Positions 19,324 to 28,883 of a stretch of 64,000 nt of DNA are shown one piece after another. Both the position numbers and the translations under genes were made by a program. This DNA comes from Bdellovibrionales bacterium (GTDB taxonomy: Bacteria > Bdellovibrionota > Bdellovibrionia > Bdellovibrionales > JAMPXM01). The stretch covers positions 186,001 to 250,000 of the forward strand of contig JADJOF010000001.1 in the NCBI GenBank assembly GCA_016713885.1, in the 5' to 3' direction. The stretch's first letter is position 1. Each line of letters opens with the position of its first letter. Under the pieces are notes generated by a model, which saw only the letters and a list, made by a program, of their open reading frames with translations, did no database searches and was not told where the DNA came from.

Positions 19324-20083
19324 AACCCTTCTCCTCTAGCTTAAGTGCCAACGCCTTATCGCCGGTCTCAATAATCTTTCCATCGGCAAGGACATGCACA
19401 AAGTCCGGCACGATGTAGTCAAGGAGGCGCTGATAGTGCGTCACCAAAATCACCGCGTTCTCTTTTGTCCGAAGCTTGTTTACTCCGTTTGCGACAATCC
19501 GGAGCGCATCAATATCAAGACCCGAATCCGTTTCATCGAGGAACGAAAGGCGCGGCGAAAGAACGGCCATCTGTAAAATCTCGTTTCGCTTTTTCTCGCC
19601 TCCTGAAAAACCGACATTCACGCCGCGATCCATGAACGACGACGCCATCTCGACGATTTCCATTTTCTTTTTTAAGAAAGTCGAAAAGGCGACTTCGGAC
19701 ATCTCTTCAATTCCTTGATGTTTGCAGATCGAATTGAATGCCGTTCGCAAGAACAGCTCGTTTGAGACTCCGGGAACTTCGATCGGATACTGAAAGGCGA
19801 GGAACACACCCTCTTTGGCGCGAACATCAGGATCCATCTCCAGCAGATTCTTCATCTGAAAATTGATCTCGTAGAGAACCTCACCCGAACCAACTCGATA
19901 GTACGGGTGCCCCGCAATCACCTTTGAAAGAGTCGATTTACCAGAGCCGTTCGGACCCATGATGGCGTGAACTTCGCCCGGCCGAACCTCAAGGTTTAAA
20001 CCTTTCAAAACAGGTTTTTCACCTGAAGGTGTTTTCACATTCGCGCAGAGATTTTGAATCTTAAGAAGGGGTTGCGTCGCCAT
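19307..20083 (-). CDS. sufC: SUF ABC ATPase SufC
   Basis: 258 residues. Walker A GPNGSGKST, a Q-loop in VFLAFQYPIEVPG (the SufC-specific form), signature FSGGEKKRNEILQMA, Walker B SFLDETDSGLDIDAL and an H-loop VTHYQ. The DETDSGLD sequence distinguishes SufC from transporter ATPases. It is a soluble ATPase that drives conformational change in SufB/SufD. Two bases separate it from the sufB stop. Confidence 0.96.
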   Translation of the reverse strand: MATQPLLKIQNLCANVKTPSGEKPVLKGLNLEVRPGEVHAIMGPNGSGKSTLSKVIAGHPYYRVGSGEVLYEINFQMKNLLEMDPDVRAKEGVFLAFQYPIEVPGVSNELFLRTAFNSICKHQGIEEMSEVAFSTFLKKKMEIVEMASSFMDRGVNVGFSGGEKKRNEILQMAVLSPRLSFLDETDSGLDIDALRIVANGVNKLRTKENAVILVTHYQRLLDYIVPDFVHVLADGKIIETGDKALALKLEEKGYDWLL

Positions 20084-20085
20084 AT

Positions 20086-21510
20086 TTATCCAACCGAGTT
20101 TTCGAGTTTCATTTCAATCAATTTCACCGCTTCGACCGAGAACTCGAGCGGAAGCTGCTTAAACACATCTTTACAGAATCCATTCACGAGCATCGAGATC
20201 GCCGCCTCTTTATCAAGACCGCGCGATTGCAAATAGAAGAGCTGGTCCTCACTGATCCGCGATGTCGTTGCCTCGTGCTCCAAAACCGCAGATTTATTTC
20301 TCACCTCGATATAGGGGTACGTGTTGGCTGAGCTCTTTGCGCCCACCAGCATCGAGTCACACTGCGAATAGTTACGCGCATTCTCTGCGGACGGCATGAT
20401 TTTGACCTGGCCGCGGTAGCTGTTCTTTGAGTGCCCTGTGGAAATCCCTTTGGATAAAATCGTACTCTTCGTGTTCTTACCGATGTGGATCATCTTTGTT
20501 CCGGTATCGGCCTGCATGTGGTCGTGAGTCAGCGCCACAGAGTAGAACGCGCCCTGCGAGCCGTCGCCCAGGAGAATGCAGCTCGGATACTTCCACGTGA
20601 TGGCCGAACCCGATTCGATCTGCGTCCATGAAATTTTAGAATTCACTCCCTGGCACTTTCCGCGCTTCGTAACGAAATTGTAGATCCCGCCACGGCCCTC
20701 GGCATCGCCGGTGTACCAGTTTTGAACCGTCGAATACTTAATTTCAGCCTCATTCAACGCAATCAACTCGACAACCGCTGCGTGCAATTGATTTTCATCG
20801 CGCTGAGGTGCCGTGCAACCCTCAAGGTAGTTCACGAACGAACCCTCGTCCGCGATAATCAATGTCCGTTCAAACTGCCCCGTCTCAGATGCATTGATTC
20901 GGAAGTAGGTGGAGAGATCCAGCGGACAGCGCACGCCCTTTGGAATGTAAACAAACGAGCCATCGGTGAACACGGCTGCGTTGAGCGCCGCAAAAAAGTT
21001 ATCTCCGGTCGGAACAACCGTGCCGAGGTACTTGCGAACCAGATCACCGTGCGTGTGTAGCGCCTCCGAGATAGAACAGAAAACCACACCGTGACGCTTC
21101 AGTTCCTCTTGATGAGTCGTTCCCACAGAAACGGAATCAAAGACGGCGTCCACTGCAACGCCAGAAATTCTCTTCTGCTCGGTCAACGGAATGCCAAGAC
21201 GTTCAAACGTCTTTAATAGCTCTGGATCAAGCTCGTCCAGAGACTGCGGCTTCTCCTTCTGTTTCGGAGCGGAATAGTAAACGATGTCCTGATAGTTGAT
21301 CGGAGCGTACTTGAGATCGGCCCAACGCGGTTCTTCCATCGTCAACCAGTGACGATAGGCCTTCAAACGATACTCAAGCATCCACTCCGGTTCGTTCTTC
21401 TTCTTTGAAATCACACGAACGGTGTCTTCGTTTAGACCCTTGGGAACGACATCGGTTTCGATATCCGTTACAAATCCGTACTTGTAGGGATCAGCAGGGC
21501 TGTTGTTCAC
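20086..21510 (-). CDS. sufB: Fe-S cluster scaffold SufB
   Basis: 474 residues, the SufB length, with the conserved segments YFRINASETGQFERTLIIAD, EGCTAPQRDENQLHAAVVEL, KRGKCQGVNSKISWTQIESG and the cysteine-containing NYSQCDSMLVG, followed by the beta-helix end with HEATTSRISEDQLFYLQSRG. It builds the nascent cluster with SufC and SufD. It is the first structural gene, coupled to the Rrf2-family regulator upstream by a four-base overlap (21507-21510). Confidence 0.96.
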   Translation of the reverse strand: MNNSPADPYKYGFVTDIETDVVPKGLNEDTVRVISKKKNEPEWMLEYRLKAYRHWLTMEEPRWADLKYAPINYQDIVYYSAPKQKEKPQSLDELDPELLKTFERLGIPLTEQKRISGVAVDAVFDSVSVGTTHQEELKRHGVVFCSISEALHTHGDLVRKYLGTVVPTGDNFFAALNAAVFTDGSFVYIPKGVRCPLDLSTYFRINASETGQFERTLIIADEGSFVNYLEGCTAPQRDENQLHAAVVELIALNEAEIKYSTVQNWYTGDAEGRGGIYNFVTKRGKCQGVNSKISWTQIESGSAITWKYPSCILLGDGSQGAFYSVALTHDHMQADTGTKMIHIGKNTKSTILSKGISTGHSKNSYRGQVKIMPSAENARNYSQCDSMLVGAKSSANTYPYIEVRNKSAVLEHEATTSRISEDQLFYLQSRGLDKEAAISMLVNGFCKDVFKQLPLEFSVEAVKLIEMKLENSVG

Positions 21511-21947
21511 AGAGTACCCCCCACCACTTTAGGCGCCCGCGCTCCTTCAATGAGCTCGGCGACAGACAGGCTCTTATAGAAATCACCGATGCGACGATTG
21601 AGGTTTTGAATTGGCGAAACAATGTTGCACGTTCCGCGAATCTCGCAAAGACCGGCCTCTTCATGAAGACAGCGCGCCACTTCGAGCGGCCCGAGAATGA
21701 TTTCCATCAACTCATGGAACGAAACTCGACCAAGGTCCTTGGCGATCATGTAACCGCCATGTGAGCCCTGTTCTGAAATTAAAATCCCTTTTCCGGCCAA
21801 TGCCTGAAGCACACGAGCCGTCACATCTTGCGGACAGCCGTAGGCCGCCACGATCTCCTTGACCGGCGTTCGCTCACCCGGGGTCTTCGACCGCATGTGC
21901 TTTAACGCGATCAGTGCGTACTCGACTTTTCTGTGAATTCGATTCAT
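21507..21947 (-). CDS. Rrf2-family transcription regulator of the suf operon
   Basis: 146 residues from the ATG at 21947 (AGGA upstream; ten further in-frame codons exist but lack a better site). It has a winged helix-turn-helix typical of Rrf2 proteins (RKVEYALIALKHMRSKTPGE, then TARVLQALAGKGILISEQGS HGGY split) and three clustered cysteines in ARCLHEEAGLCEIRGTC, spaced C-x7-C-x5-C, close to the IscR/RsrR cluster-binding pattern. It probably senses Fe-S status and represses the suf operon it heads. I give no gene symbol because IscR and SufR-type members cannot be separated by eye. Confidence 0.88.
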   Translation of the reverse strand: MNRIHRKVEYALIALKHMRSKTPGERTPVKEIVAAYGCPQDVTARVLQALAGKGILISEQGSHGGYMIAKDLGRVSFHELMEIILGPLEVARCLHEEAGLCEIRGTCNIVSPIQNLNRRIGDFYKSLSVAELIEGARAPKVVGGTL

Positions 21948-22089
21948 AGATGCGTCCTGTGAAAACTCCCGGTTCACGGCACCTGCCGCCCGAGGACTTT
22001 GTCGCGATGAAAACTAATCGATAATGACCCAAAGAGCAACCAAACTCGGTCTTTTTCGTCCTATTTGAGCGGTCTCATCCAGACAAAAT

Positions 22090-22104
22090 AGTTTTACTAA
22101 AACT
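22090..22104. promoter_or_regulatory. Palindrome in the rrf2-suf / 22130 divergent region (candidate operator)
   Basis: AGTTTTACTAAAACT is a perfect 7-1-7 palindrome between the divergent rrf2-suf operon and the 22130 gene. It lies 26 bases before the ATG at 22130 and about 140 bases before rrf2. Its AT-rich dyad could be an operator for the Rrf2 protein or a promoter element. No match to a known motif is claimed. Confidence 0.3.
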
Positions 22105-22129
22105 GAGTTAAACTAGGTGGTTGTGGCAC

Positions 22130-23023
22130 ATGAATCGATCTGTACGTTCAGTCGTTACCGTCGTCGTTAGTATCTTTATCGCTTCCTTTGGATCGTGGTT
22201 GTTCCTGCGCAGCAATGCGACATCAAAACCCCTCAAGCCGCCGTTCGCACATGGCTTCAACAAAATCCACGGCGACGGCTACCCGGCTCTGTTTTTTCAG
22301 ATCCAAAAGCCGCTATCCAAGGAAAGCTCCACGACGCTCAACGACCTCAGCGAACTGGCCGGCCGAGCAAGGAGCACGGTTGGCGCAGGACTCTGGCTGG
22401 ACGTTCGTCTAAATGGATCCGGCGAACTGGTGGTCAGCTCGAACGATTTACTCAGCAATGGCAAGCCGGTCGAGATTGCGTCGCTCGACGAATGTCGTGC
22501 TGACGGCATCGTGACACTTGCCGAGGCCGCACCTGCACTCAAAGACATCTATATCGTGCTCAACTTGATTGCGAGACGCCCAGGCCTTCCCGCAAAACTT
22601 TTCGAGATTTGGGGCGATGGAAAACCCCTGTCGTTCGATTGGACTTTGGTCCAGTCAGAAAGCGACGGCATCCTCAAAGAGCTTCGAGAGCAAGCGCCCA
22701 AGGCTTTTTACGGATCAAGCCAAGCAACCATGATTCAGCTCGAAATCCTTTCAACACTGGGCCTCGAAGGACTGCCCGACCTCAAAGCCGATGCACTCAT
22801 TTCGATGATCGAAGAACCCGCGAAAAATAACTCAGTCGCAATTCCTCGACTGCGCGACTCCACTCTCAAAGAGGCCCATCGGCGCAGCCTCAAACGATAT
22901 GTTGGCCCTGTGAGTACCCGCGAAGTCGCGGTCCCGCTACTGGCTGCTGGATATGATGGCATCGTTCTGACAGAGCGCGGAATTTGGGAGGACCTCCTCG
23001 ACGAGCGTCACTTGCTCCAATAG
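22130..23023 (+). CDS. Exported protein resembling a glycerophosphodiester phosphodiesterase, active site incomplete
   Basis: 297 residues from the ATG at 22130 (AGGTGG upstream; an in-frame TTG lies at 22121). One N-terminal hydrophobic helix (VVTVVVSIFIASFGSWLFL) anchors or exports it. The rest follows the GDPD TIM-barrel order: AHGFNKIHGDG at the place of the first catalytic HR, LWLDVRLNGSGELVVSSND at the place of the E-x-D...H strand, DGIVTLAEAAPALKDIYIVL, and a final GYDGIVLTE. The usual Arg after the first His and the second catalytic His are absent, so activity is doubtful. It precedes tolQ by 27 bases and may be the first gene of that operon. Confidence 0.6.
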   Translation: MNRSVRSVVTVVVSIFIASFGSWLFLRSNATSKPLKPPFAHGFNKIHGDGYPALFFQIQKPLSKESSTTLNDLSELAGRARSTVGAGLWLDVRLNGSGELVVSSNDLLSNGKPVEIASLDECRADGIVTLAEAAPALKDIYIVLNLIARRPGLPAKLFEIWGDGKPLSFDWTLVQSESDGILKELREQAPKAFYGSSQATMIQLEILSTLGLEGLPDLKADALISMIEEPAKNNSVAIPRLRDSTLKEAHRRSLKRYVGPVSTREVAVPLLAAGYDGIVLTERGIWEDLLDERHLLQ

Positions 23024-23050
23024 CCTTAATCCCCGAGAGCGAGGGATTAT

Positions 23051-23773
23051 ATGGCCGCAGCAAAAGTAGCAGTGAAGACAGGTGTCATTGACGGGATTCT
23101 AGGCGCAGGACCAGCAGTGCAAGGCCTGCTTCTTCTCATGATCGGCCTGAGTGTCGTCTCATGGGCCATCATCATCACCAAACGCAAACAGCTCAAAGAA
23201 ATGACCGACGCCAACGAACTCTTCGTCGATGCTTTTTGGAAATCGGCCTCGCTTGAAGATATGCAAAAACGGGCGCACGAGTTCGCAAACTCCAACGTTT
23301 GCCGAGTATTTTTGGCGGCATTTCAAGAGCTGCAGCGAATCGCCGAGATTTCAGTCGGTTCAAAGAACAACGAGTCCTCAAGTGAACCGGTCGTTAAACT
23401 CTCCGGAATTGACAACCTCGAACGCTCCATTCGCAAGGCCAGCGATGCGGAGATCGCACAGGCCGAGGGCAATCTCAGCTTCTTAGCAACAGTCGGAAGC
23501 ACGGCGCCGTTCATCGGTCTTCTTGGGACCGTCGTCGGCATCATGACTTCATTCTCACACATCGCCGCCAGCGGCTCCGCCAGTCTTGCCGTCGTCGCCC
23601 CTGGTATCTCTGAAGCACTCTTTTCAACCGCCGTTGGACTCTTCGCCGCTCTTCCCGCCGTTGCTGGTTACAACTATTTCATCGGCCGCGTGAAGCGCAT
23701 CGAAATGGAAGTCGCAAGTTTTGGTTCAGACTTCCTCAACGTGACGAAGCGAAACTTCTTTAAGGAGTCGTAA
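23051..23773 (+). CDS. tolQ: TolQ/ExbB-family proton-channel protein
   Basis: 240 residues with three TMs: VQGLLLLMIGLSVVSWAII near the N-terminus, then LSFLATVGSTAPFIGLLGTV and GISEALFSTAVGLFAALPAV in the conserved MotA/TolQ/ExbB domain. The large cytoplasmic loop lies between TM1 and TM2. With TolR it forms the proton-driven motor of the Tol-Pal system, which constricts the outer membrane at division. The stop codon overlaps the tolR start. TolQ is preferred over ExbB because tolR, a TolA-like gene and tolB follow. Confidence 0.93.
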   Translation: MAAAKVAVKTGVIDGILGAGPAVQGLLLLMIGLSVVSWAIIITKRKQLKEMTDANELFVDAFWKSASLEDMQKRAHEFANSNVCRVFLAAFQELQRIAEISVGSKNNESSSEPVVKLSGIDNLERSIRKASDAEIAQAEGNLSFLATVGSTAPFIGLLGTVVGIMTSFSHIAASGSASLAVVAPGISEALFSTAVGLFAALPAVAGYNYFIGRVKRIEMEVASFGSDFLNVTKRNFFKES

Positions 23774-24195
23774 TGGGAATGTCCGCAGGCGGCGGCAAGA
23801 GCCGCATGGTCATGAGTGAGATCAACGTCACTCCACTTGTCGACGTTATGCTTGTGCTTTTGATCATCTTTATGGTGACTGCACCGCTGATGCAGCAAGG
23901 GCTCGATATCGAGCTCCCAGAGACAGCGGCGTCAGGCGCCTCGACCTCCGAGGAGCCCTTCGTACTGGTGATAACCAAAGGCAAACGCATCACGGTCGGC
24001 GATCAGACCATTGCATTCGCCGACCTTCGGAAACGTTTGACAGCGATATTCGCCAGCCGCCCCAACAAACAGATCTATCTGCAGGCCGACAAAGCTGTCG
24101 ACTACGGCTTCGTCGCCGAGACAATGGGTGAAATTCGCGCCGCCGGCATTCCCAATATCGGTCTCGTTACCCTGCCAAAAGCGGAGGCTCGATAG
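23773..24195 (+). CDS. tolR: TolR/ExbD-family protein
   Basis: 140 residues: a short cytoplasmic N-terminus, one TM (VDVMLVLLIIFMVTAPLM) preceded by the conserved SEINVTPLVD with the proton-relay Asp, and a periplasmic domain ending in AAGIPNIGLVTLPK, the ExbD/TolR fold. It works with TolQ. Starts on the A of the tolQ stop and ends two bases before the tolA GTG. Confidence 0.94.
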   Translation: MGMSAGGGKSRMVMSEINVTPLVDVMLVLLIIFMVTAPLMQQGLDIELPETAASGASTSEEPFVLVITKGKRITVGDQTIAFADLRKRLTAIFASRPNKQIYLQADKAVDYGFVAETMGEIRAAGIPNIGLVTLPKAEAR

Positions 24196-24197
24196 AC

Positions 24198-25026
24198 GTG
24201 AACGCGAACACGAGAACGCTTAGCCTGCCAGGTGATTTCAAGACGGCGCTGATCTGGTCAGCTTCGGCCCACGTGGTTTTTGCTTTGCTTCTCACCGTCC
24301 GCGCCGTTTTCTTTTCAGGAGCCCCCTTGCGAATCGAGAACTCGATTCGTGTCGATATCGTGGGCCTTCCCGACAAAGTGCGAGCACTTCCCGAGACGCC
24401 AGCTGAACCCACCGCGGCCACACCAAAACAAGAATCCGAGGCTGCAAAATCTGTCGAACTTGAGGCGGCCAAAAAATCGTTGCCGACAAAGCCAGAAGAG
24501 GCGCCCACAGCCGTCGTTCTTAAACCAAAAAGCCGACCCAAAAGACTCAAGGAAAAATCAAGAGGCCGCGCTCAAGCGTCTCGACGCCCTCGCCAGGCTC
24601 GAACGTCAGGCCAAGGCCGATGCTGCCGCAAAAGCCATCGCCGCAAATGGAAACAAGACCGGTGCGACCAGTGCGCATCAGATCAAGGGTAACGAAGTTT
24701 CACGTGGAAATTCGCTGACTGGACTCACTCGACTGGACCACGATCGCTATCTCGATGACATCGAAATGCGCATTCGGAAAATGTGGAGCCCCCCAAAGTT
24801 TCTAGCAAAGGCCAGCCTTCGCGTACGCGTCGTCCTCTTTATCAATAGCCAGGGAATCATCATTGAACACAAGGTTGTCCAATCGTCAGGAAACTCTGTT
24901 TTTGACGACTCTGCCGTTGCCGCTATTGAGAGCGCCCAGCCTTTTGCCCCGCCTCCCGACTCTTTGGAGTCTCTTCTTGCACAGCAAGGTGTCGAACTCG
25001 ATCTTGAGCCTGCGGGCTATCGCTGA
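24198..25026 (+). CDS. tolA: TolA/TonB-like energy-transducing protein (frameshifted)
   Basis: About 276 residues once repaired. GTG start, one N-terminal TM (ALIWSASAHVVFALLLTVRA), a Pro/Lys/Glu-rich spacer, a coiled-coil stretch (ALKRLDALARLERQAKADAA) and a C-terminal TonB/TolA domain (HDRYLDDIEMRIRKMWSPPK, RVRVVLFINSQGIIIEHKVV, FDDSAVAAIESAQPF). The frame is broken at the A-run 24553-24557; one extra A would read KRLKEKNQEAALKRL through the junction. It spans the periplasm between TolQR and TolB/Pal. Named from gene order and architecture. Confidence 0.88.
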
Positions 25027-25059
25027 GAAGATACTCAAGCAACTGAGTGGAGGTTCCCG

Positions 25060-26457
25060 GTGAAGACATCGTTCGCGGTATTCGTCTTGATTTTAAGTAT
25101 CATGTCTCAGCTCGGCGGAATGAATGTCGCCTCAGCCCAAAATGCTGGCGCCTATATCCGTATCACCGATGCCAAATTCAAGAAAAGTCTTATGGCACTT
25201 CCGGCTTTTCAGTTTCAAGGCGTCTCCGCTGCCTCTCCGCAACATCTCAAAATCGGAAAAGATCTCTTCGATGTTTTTCGCAACGACATGGAGGTCAGCG
25301 GCTATTTTGATTTTATCAAACCCGATGCCTTTCTAGAAGACACTGTCCAAACCGGCCTTCGCCCGGTCGGACAAGAACAGAACGGTTTCAATTTTTCTTC
25401 ATGGAAACAGATTTCGACCGACTTCTTGGTACGCGTGGGTTACCGAATCAATGGCGATGATCTTAGCGTCGACACCTACACCTACTTTGTTCCCCAAGCG
25501 AAACTTGTTCTCGGCAAAACCTATCGAGCGAAAGTTGGCGACACTCGCACTCTCGCCCACAGCTTTGCCAACGATGTGATCAAAGAGCTGACCGGCACAA
25601 AAGGAATGTTCCTCTCACGTATCGTGACGTCGCGATCAACTAAGCCCGGCCAGAAAGAGATCTTCATCATGGACTGGGATGGCTCCAATTCGAAGCAAGT
25701 ATCGAGTCACAAATCCATCGCCGTGTCCCCAACGTGGTCGGGCGACGGAAAGACCATCGCCTATTCGGCCTTCGCATTTCACGCCAACGATAAACGCCGA
25801 AACCTTGACCTCTTCACCTACGACACCACGACAGGCCGTCGCTTCCTTGTTTCGTATCGCAAAGGAATCAATTCGGGATCGACATTTTTTCCAGACGGCC
25901 GCAATCTTCTGCTCACCATCTCGAACTCCGGCAATCCTGACTTGTTCAAAATGAGCCTCGACGGGAAATCGTTAGACCGCGTCACCAACGGACCCCGCGG
26001 CGCCATGAACGTCGAACCATCGGTCAGCCCCGACTCATCCAAAATTGCATTTTCATCTGATCGAAACGGTCGCCCTCACATTTTTGTCATGAATGTCGAC
26101 GGCTCAAATGTCCGTCAAATCACGATTGCCGGTGAATACAACTCCTCGCCTCGCTGGTCACCCGATGGACAGCGACTGGTCTTTGCCGGATTTGACAAAT
26201 CGCACTTTGATATCTTCACCGTCAACGCCGACGGCTCGGATATGGTTCGACTCACATCTGCAAAAAAACAAAATGGCAAAATGGCCGACAACGAAGATCC
26301 AAGCTATTCGCCAGATGGCCGACACGTGCTGTACATCAGCAATAGAACTGGTGCCAATCAACTATACATCAGCACCATCGATGGTGAAGTTGAGAGACGA
26401 ATCACCTTTGACAACAGCTCGTACTTCAAACCGCATTGGTCTCCGGCCTTCGATTGA
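25060..26457 (+). CDS. tolB: Tol-Pal translocation protein TolB
   Basis: 465 residues from a GTG with GTGGAGG upstream. Signal peptide (MKTSFAVFVLILSIMSQLGG, cleavage near ASA-QN), an N-terminal D1 domain (FRNDMEVSGYFDFI, then YRINGDDLSVDTYTYF) and a C-terminal beta-propeller made of PD40 repeats (SPTWSGDGKTIAYSAF, EPSVSPDSSKIAFSSDRNGR, SPRWSPDGQRLVFAG, DPSYSPDGRHVLYISNRTG). Periplasmic partner of Pal and TolA. No pal gene follows here; glnE begins instead, overlapping the stop codon, so pal must be elsewhere. Confidence 0.95.
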   Translation: MKTSFAVFVLILSIMSQLGGMNVASAQNAGAYIRITDAKFKKSLMALPAFQFQGVSAASPQHLKIGKDLFDVFRNDMEVSGYFDFIKPDAFLEDTVQTGLRPVGQEQNGFNFSSWKQISTDFLVRVGYRINGDDLSVDTYTYFVPQAKLVLGKTYRAKVGDTRTLAHSFANDVIKELTGTKGMFLSRIVTSRSTKPGQKEIFIMDWDGSNSKQVSSHKSIAVSPTWSGDGKTIAYSAFAFHANDKRRNLDLFTYDTTTGRRFLVSYRKGINSGSTFFPDGRNLLLTISNSGNPDLFKMSLDGKSLDRVTNGPRGAMNVEPSVSPDSSKIAFSSDRNGRPHIFVMNVDGSNVRQITIAGEYNSSPRWSPDGQRLVFAGFDKSHFDIFTVNADGSDMVRLTSAKKQNGKMADNEDPSYSPDGRHVLYISNRTGANQLYISTIDGEVERRITFDNSSYFKPHWSPAFD

Positions 26458-28883
26458 TCGAAATACCGAACCTTCAGTCATATAGCGCGGACGAGCTCGC
26501 GCAGGCTAAAACTTGGCCTGCCATCGCCCGCTGCTTACACTGGCTCAGCCTCCCAACAACAGAGGCCGCGCATACGAGACTGAAAATGGCCCGACACGAA
26601 AGCTGGACTCGGTGCGCACTGGCACTTTTTTTTAATCGCGCAACAGATTCTGATGTCTGCACGTTTTGGAGCAACGCCGCCGATCGTCACATTCTCGAAG
26701 CGGCCCGGCTGTCTCGACTCACCGAACTCGGAGTTGCCGTTTTTGCACTCGGCAAACTCGGAGCGCAAGAACTCAACCTCTCCAGCGATATTGACATCGT
26801 ATTTGTCTCGGAAGATCGCGGTAACGAACAGCTTAAGGCCGCACGTGAGTTCATACGACTTCTTAGCCAAGTCGATGAGTGGGGCTTCTGCCATCGAGTC
26901 GATGTCGACCTCCGCCCCGGCGGCAGCGGTGCACCGCTTCTCGTTTCACCAACCGAATTTGAGAATCACTACGGCTATCACGGCGAAACCTGGGAACGAC
27001 TCGCTCTCGTTCGTCTTCGAGCAGTCTGCGGATCTGATTCTATAACAGGTGAAGTCACGACATTTGCACGGACTTTCTCTTTTCGTCGACACCTCGACTA
27101 CACGGTTTTCGAAGAGCTGCAGCTCTTGCTTACTCGAATTCGCAATGAATACCCGCCTCGAGCAAAAGACGCTTTCAATCTGAAGCTGCAGGCCGGCGGT
27201 ATTCGCGACATCGAGCTACTGACCCACGCCCTTCAGGTCATTCACGGAGGGCGGAACCAGTCTCTTCGAACGCGATCAACCACCGAGGCCATCAACAAGC
27301 TTGCTGCTGCCGGCCTACTCAATACCGTCGAAAGTCAGCTCTTAAACCAAACCTACTGGCGCTACCGAGCAATAGAGAATCGACTGCAAGCCTACGGTGA
27401 CCAGCAGACTTATCTCGTAACTGATCCGATCACGGTCGCCGAAGTCTCGGCATTGGCCACACAAGTCGTTCGAGTTTCTGAAGCAAGTTTCCCTAAAATT
27501 GAAACTGCGCCTGAACTGTCGCCAGAAAAACTCGTCGAAATGGGCTTCACGCATGAAGTTGCCATTCATGCACTCGATGAGCTTGAAAAAAGCCAGGCGC
27601 TTTCAAAGAAAAGCGAGCGTGACGAAAAAGAACGACGTCAATTCCTTAGCAACTTCATCTCCTGCCTCCAAAAGAAGAGCGCCGATCGCGACCTCGCACT
27701 TCAGCAGCTCGTCGACTTCACAAAATCCATTCGAGCTAAAGCCAGCCTGTTCTCGCTTTTGAATCGAGAGCCAATTTTGCTCAATCAGATCGCGACACTT
27801 TTCGGCGTCTCTCCGTGGGCAGGCCAAACTCTGAGCTCACGTCCCGAGCTGCTCGACGCATTCTTGCTTCGACAGGACTCGGCGCCCGTTCAGTCAATCG
27901 AACACGATATCGCCTACGAGAATCTTTCCGAGCGACGTCTGCTCGGCGAACTCCTTGCCGTTCTTCATTTTCTAGAAGACAAGAATCTTGATCCGTATTC
28001 TGCCAATCTCACCTCTCTTGCCGATTCCATCACCCAAGACGTGATGCAGCTCGTGACGTCCGAGGTCGGAGGCGAACCACTCAGTCTTTTTGCGCTCGGA
28101 AAGTGGGGCGGGCGCGAGCTCGGAGTTCGCTCTGATCTTGATTTTGTTCTTGTTTCACGAACCACACCAACAGACTCTCAGCACAAAATCGCTCGGCGCT
28201 TTTTGAACCGCCTGACCGAAGCTCATCGCGGTGGCTCCATCTACTCTGTCGACATGCGCCTGCGTCCAAGCGGAAAGGCCGGTCCGATCTTGATCTCACG
28301 CGATGCACTGTTCGAACACCTCACCACCAAAGCCGAAGCTTGGGAGCGACAAAGCTGGCTCAGAGCTCGCTGCCTCCCACCCCTGAGCCTTGACCTGAGT
28401 CCCCAGACGATTGTCTTAGATCGACCCTGGACCACCACCGACGAAGCGCAAGTCTCCGACATTGCCAACCAGCTCTTTAAACCGGTCAGCGCCCAACAAA
28501 AAGAAATCGATCTCAAACTCAGCCACGGCGGACTTGCCCCCATTGAGTTTGCAATTCAGGCCGCTCTCCTTCGGAACGGACCTTGGCCGAGGGCCTCACT
28601 TGATACGTCGACCAGCGGCATGCTTCACTTTCTAGAGGGGCATCGCGAACAATGGCGTATGCATGGTGAAAATCTGAGCCGCTGCTATCAACACTTACGC
28701 AAAGTGGAGCAGGCGCTTCGAATCGCCGGCGATCGTTCAGGTTCGAGGCTGCCGCTCGTTGGAAGCGAAGTGCATCGTATTGCACGTATGATGGGAGTCG
28801 AAAGTGAAACTCTCGTCCAAGAGTTGATAGCAACGCTGGAGGAATCGACTGCGATTCTCTCGCGACTGAAGGAAGGTTCATGA
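26454..28883 (+). CDS. glnE: Glutamine synthetase adenylyltransferase GlnE
   Basis: About 809 residues. It has two nucleotidyltransferase halves, each with the GlnE signature: LGKLGAQELNLSSDIDIVFV (deadenylylating half) and LGKWGGRELGVRSDLDFVLV (adenylylating half), each followed by an R-P-x-G-x-x-G/A-P segment (DVDLRPGGSGAPL; DMRLRPSGKAGPI). It switches glutamine synthetase off and on. Shorter at the N-terminus than E. coli GlnE (946). The TTG at 26454 is preferred because it overlaps the tolB stop (TTGA); a TTG at 26436 is also in frame. The stop overlaps the next start (ATGA). Confidence 0.93.
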   Translation: MIEIPNLQSYSADELAQAKTWPAIARCLHWLSLPTTEAAHTRLKMARHESWTRCALALFFNRATDSDVCTFWSNAADRHILEAARLSRLTELGVAVFALGKLGAQELNLSSDIDIVFVSEDRGNEQLKAAREFIRLLSQVDEWGFCHRVDVDLRPGGSGAPLLVSPTEFENHYGYHGETWERLALVRLRAVCGSDSITGEVTTFARTFSFRRHLDYTVFEELQLLLTRIRNEYPPRAKDAFNLKLQAGGIRDIELLTHALQVIHGGRNQSLRTRSTTEAINKLAAAGLLNTVESQLLNQTYWRYRAIENRLQAYGDQQTYLVTDPITVAEVSALATQVVRVSEASFPKIETAPELSPEKLVEMGFTHEVAIHALDELEKSQALSKKSERDEKERRQFLSNFISCLQKKSADRDLALQQLVDFTKSIRAKASLFSLLNREPILLNQIATLFGVSPWAGQTLSSRPELLDAFLLRQDSAPVQSIEHDIAYENLSERRLLGELLAVLHFLEDKNLDPYSANLTSLADSITQDVMQLVTSEVGGEPLSLFALGKWGGRELGVRSDLDFVLVSRTTPTDSQHKIARRFLNRLTEAHRGGSIYSVDMRLRPSGKAGPILISRDALFEHLTTKAEAWERQSWLRARCLPPLSLDLSPQTIVLDRPWTTTDEAQVSDIANQLFKPVSAQQKEIDLKLSHGGLAPIEFAIQAALLRNGPWPRASLDTSTSGMLHFLEGHREQWRMHGENLSRCYQHLRKVEQALRIAGDRSGSRLPLVGSEVHRIARMMGVESETLVQELIATLEESTAILSRLKEGS

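Noticed and set aside
24198..25026. Programmed frameshift in tolA as a regulatory device
   Set aside because: No slippery heptamer with a downstream structure was evident, and the same type of A-run error occurs in several unrelated genes here, so an error is more likely.
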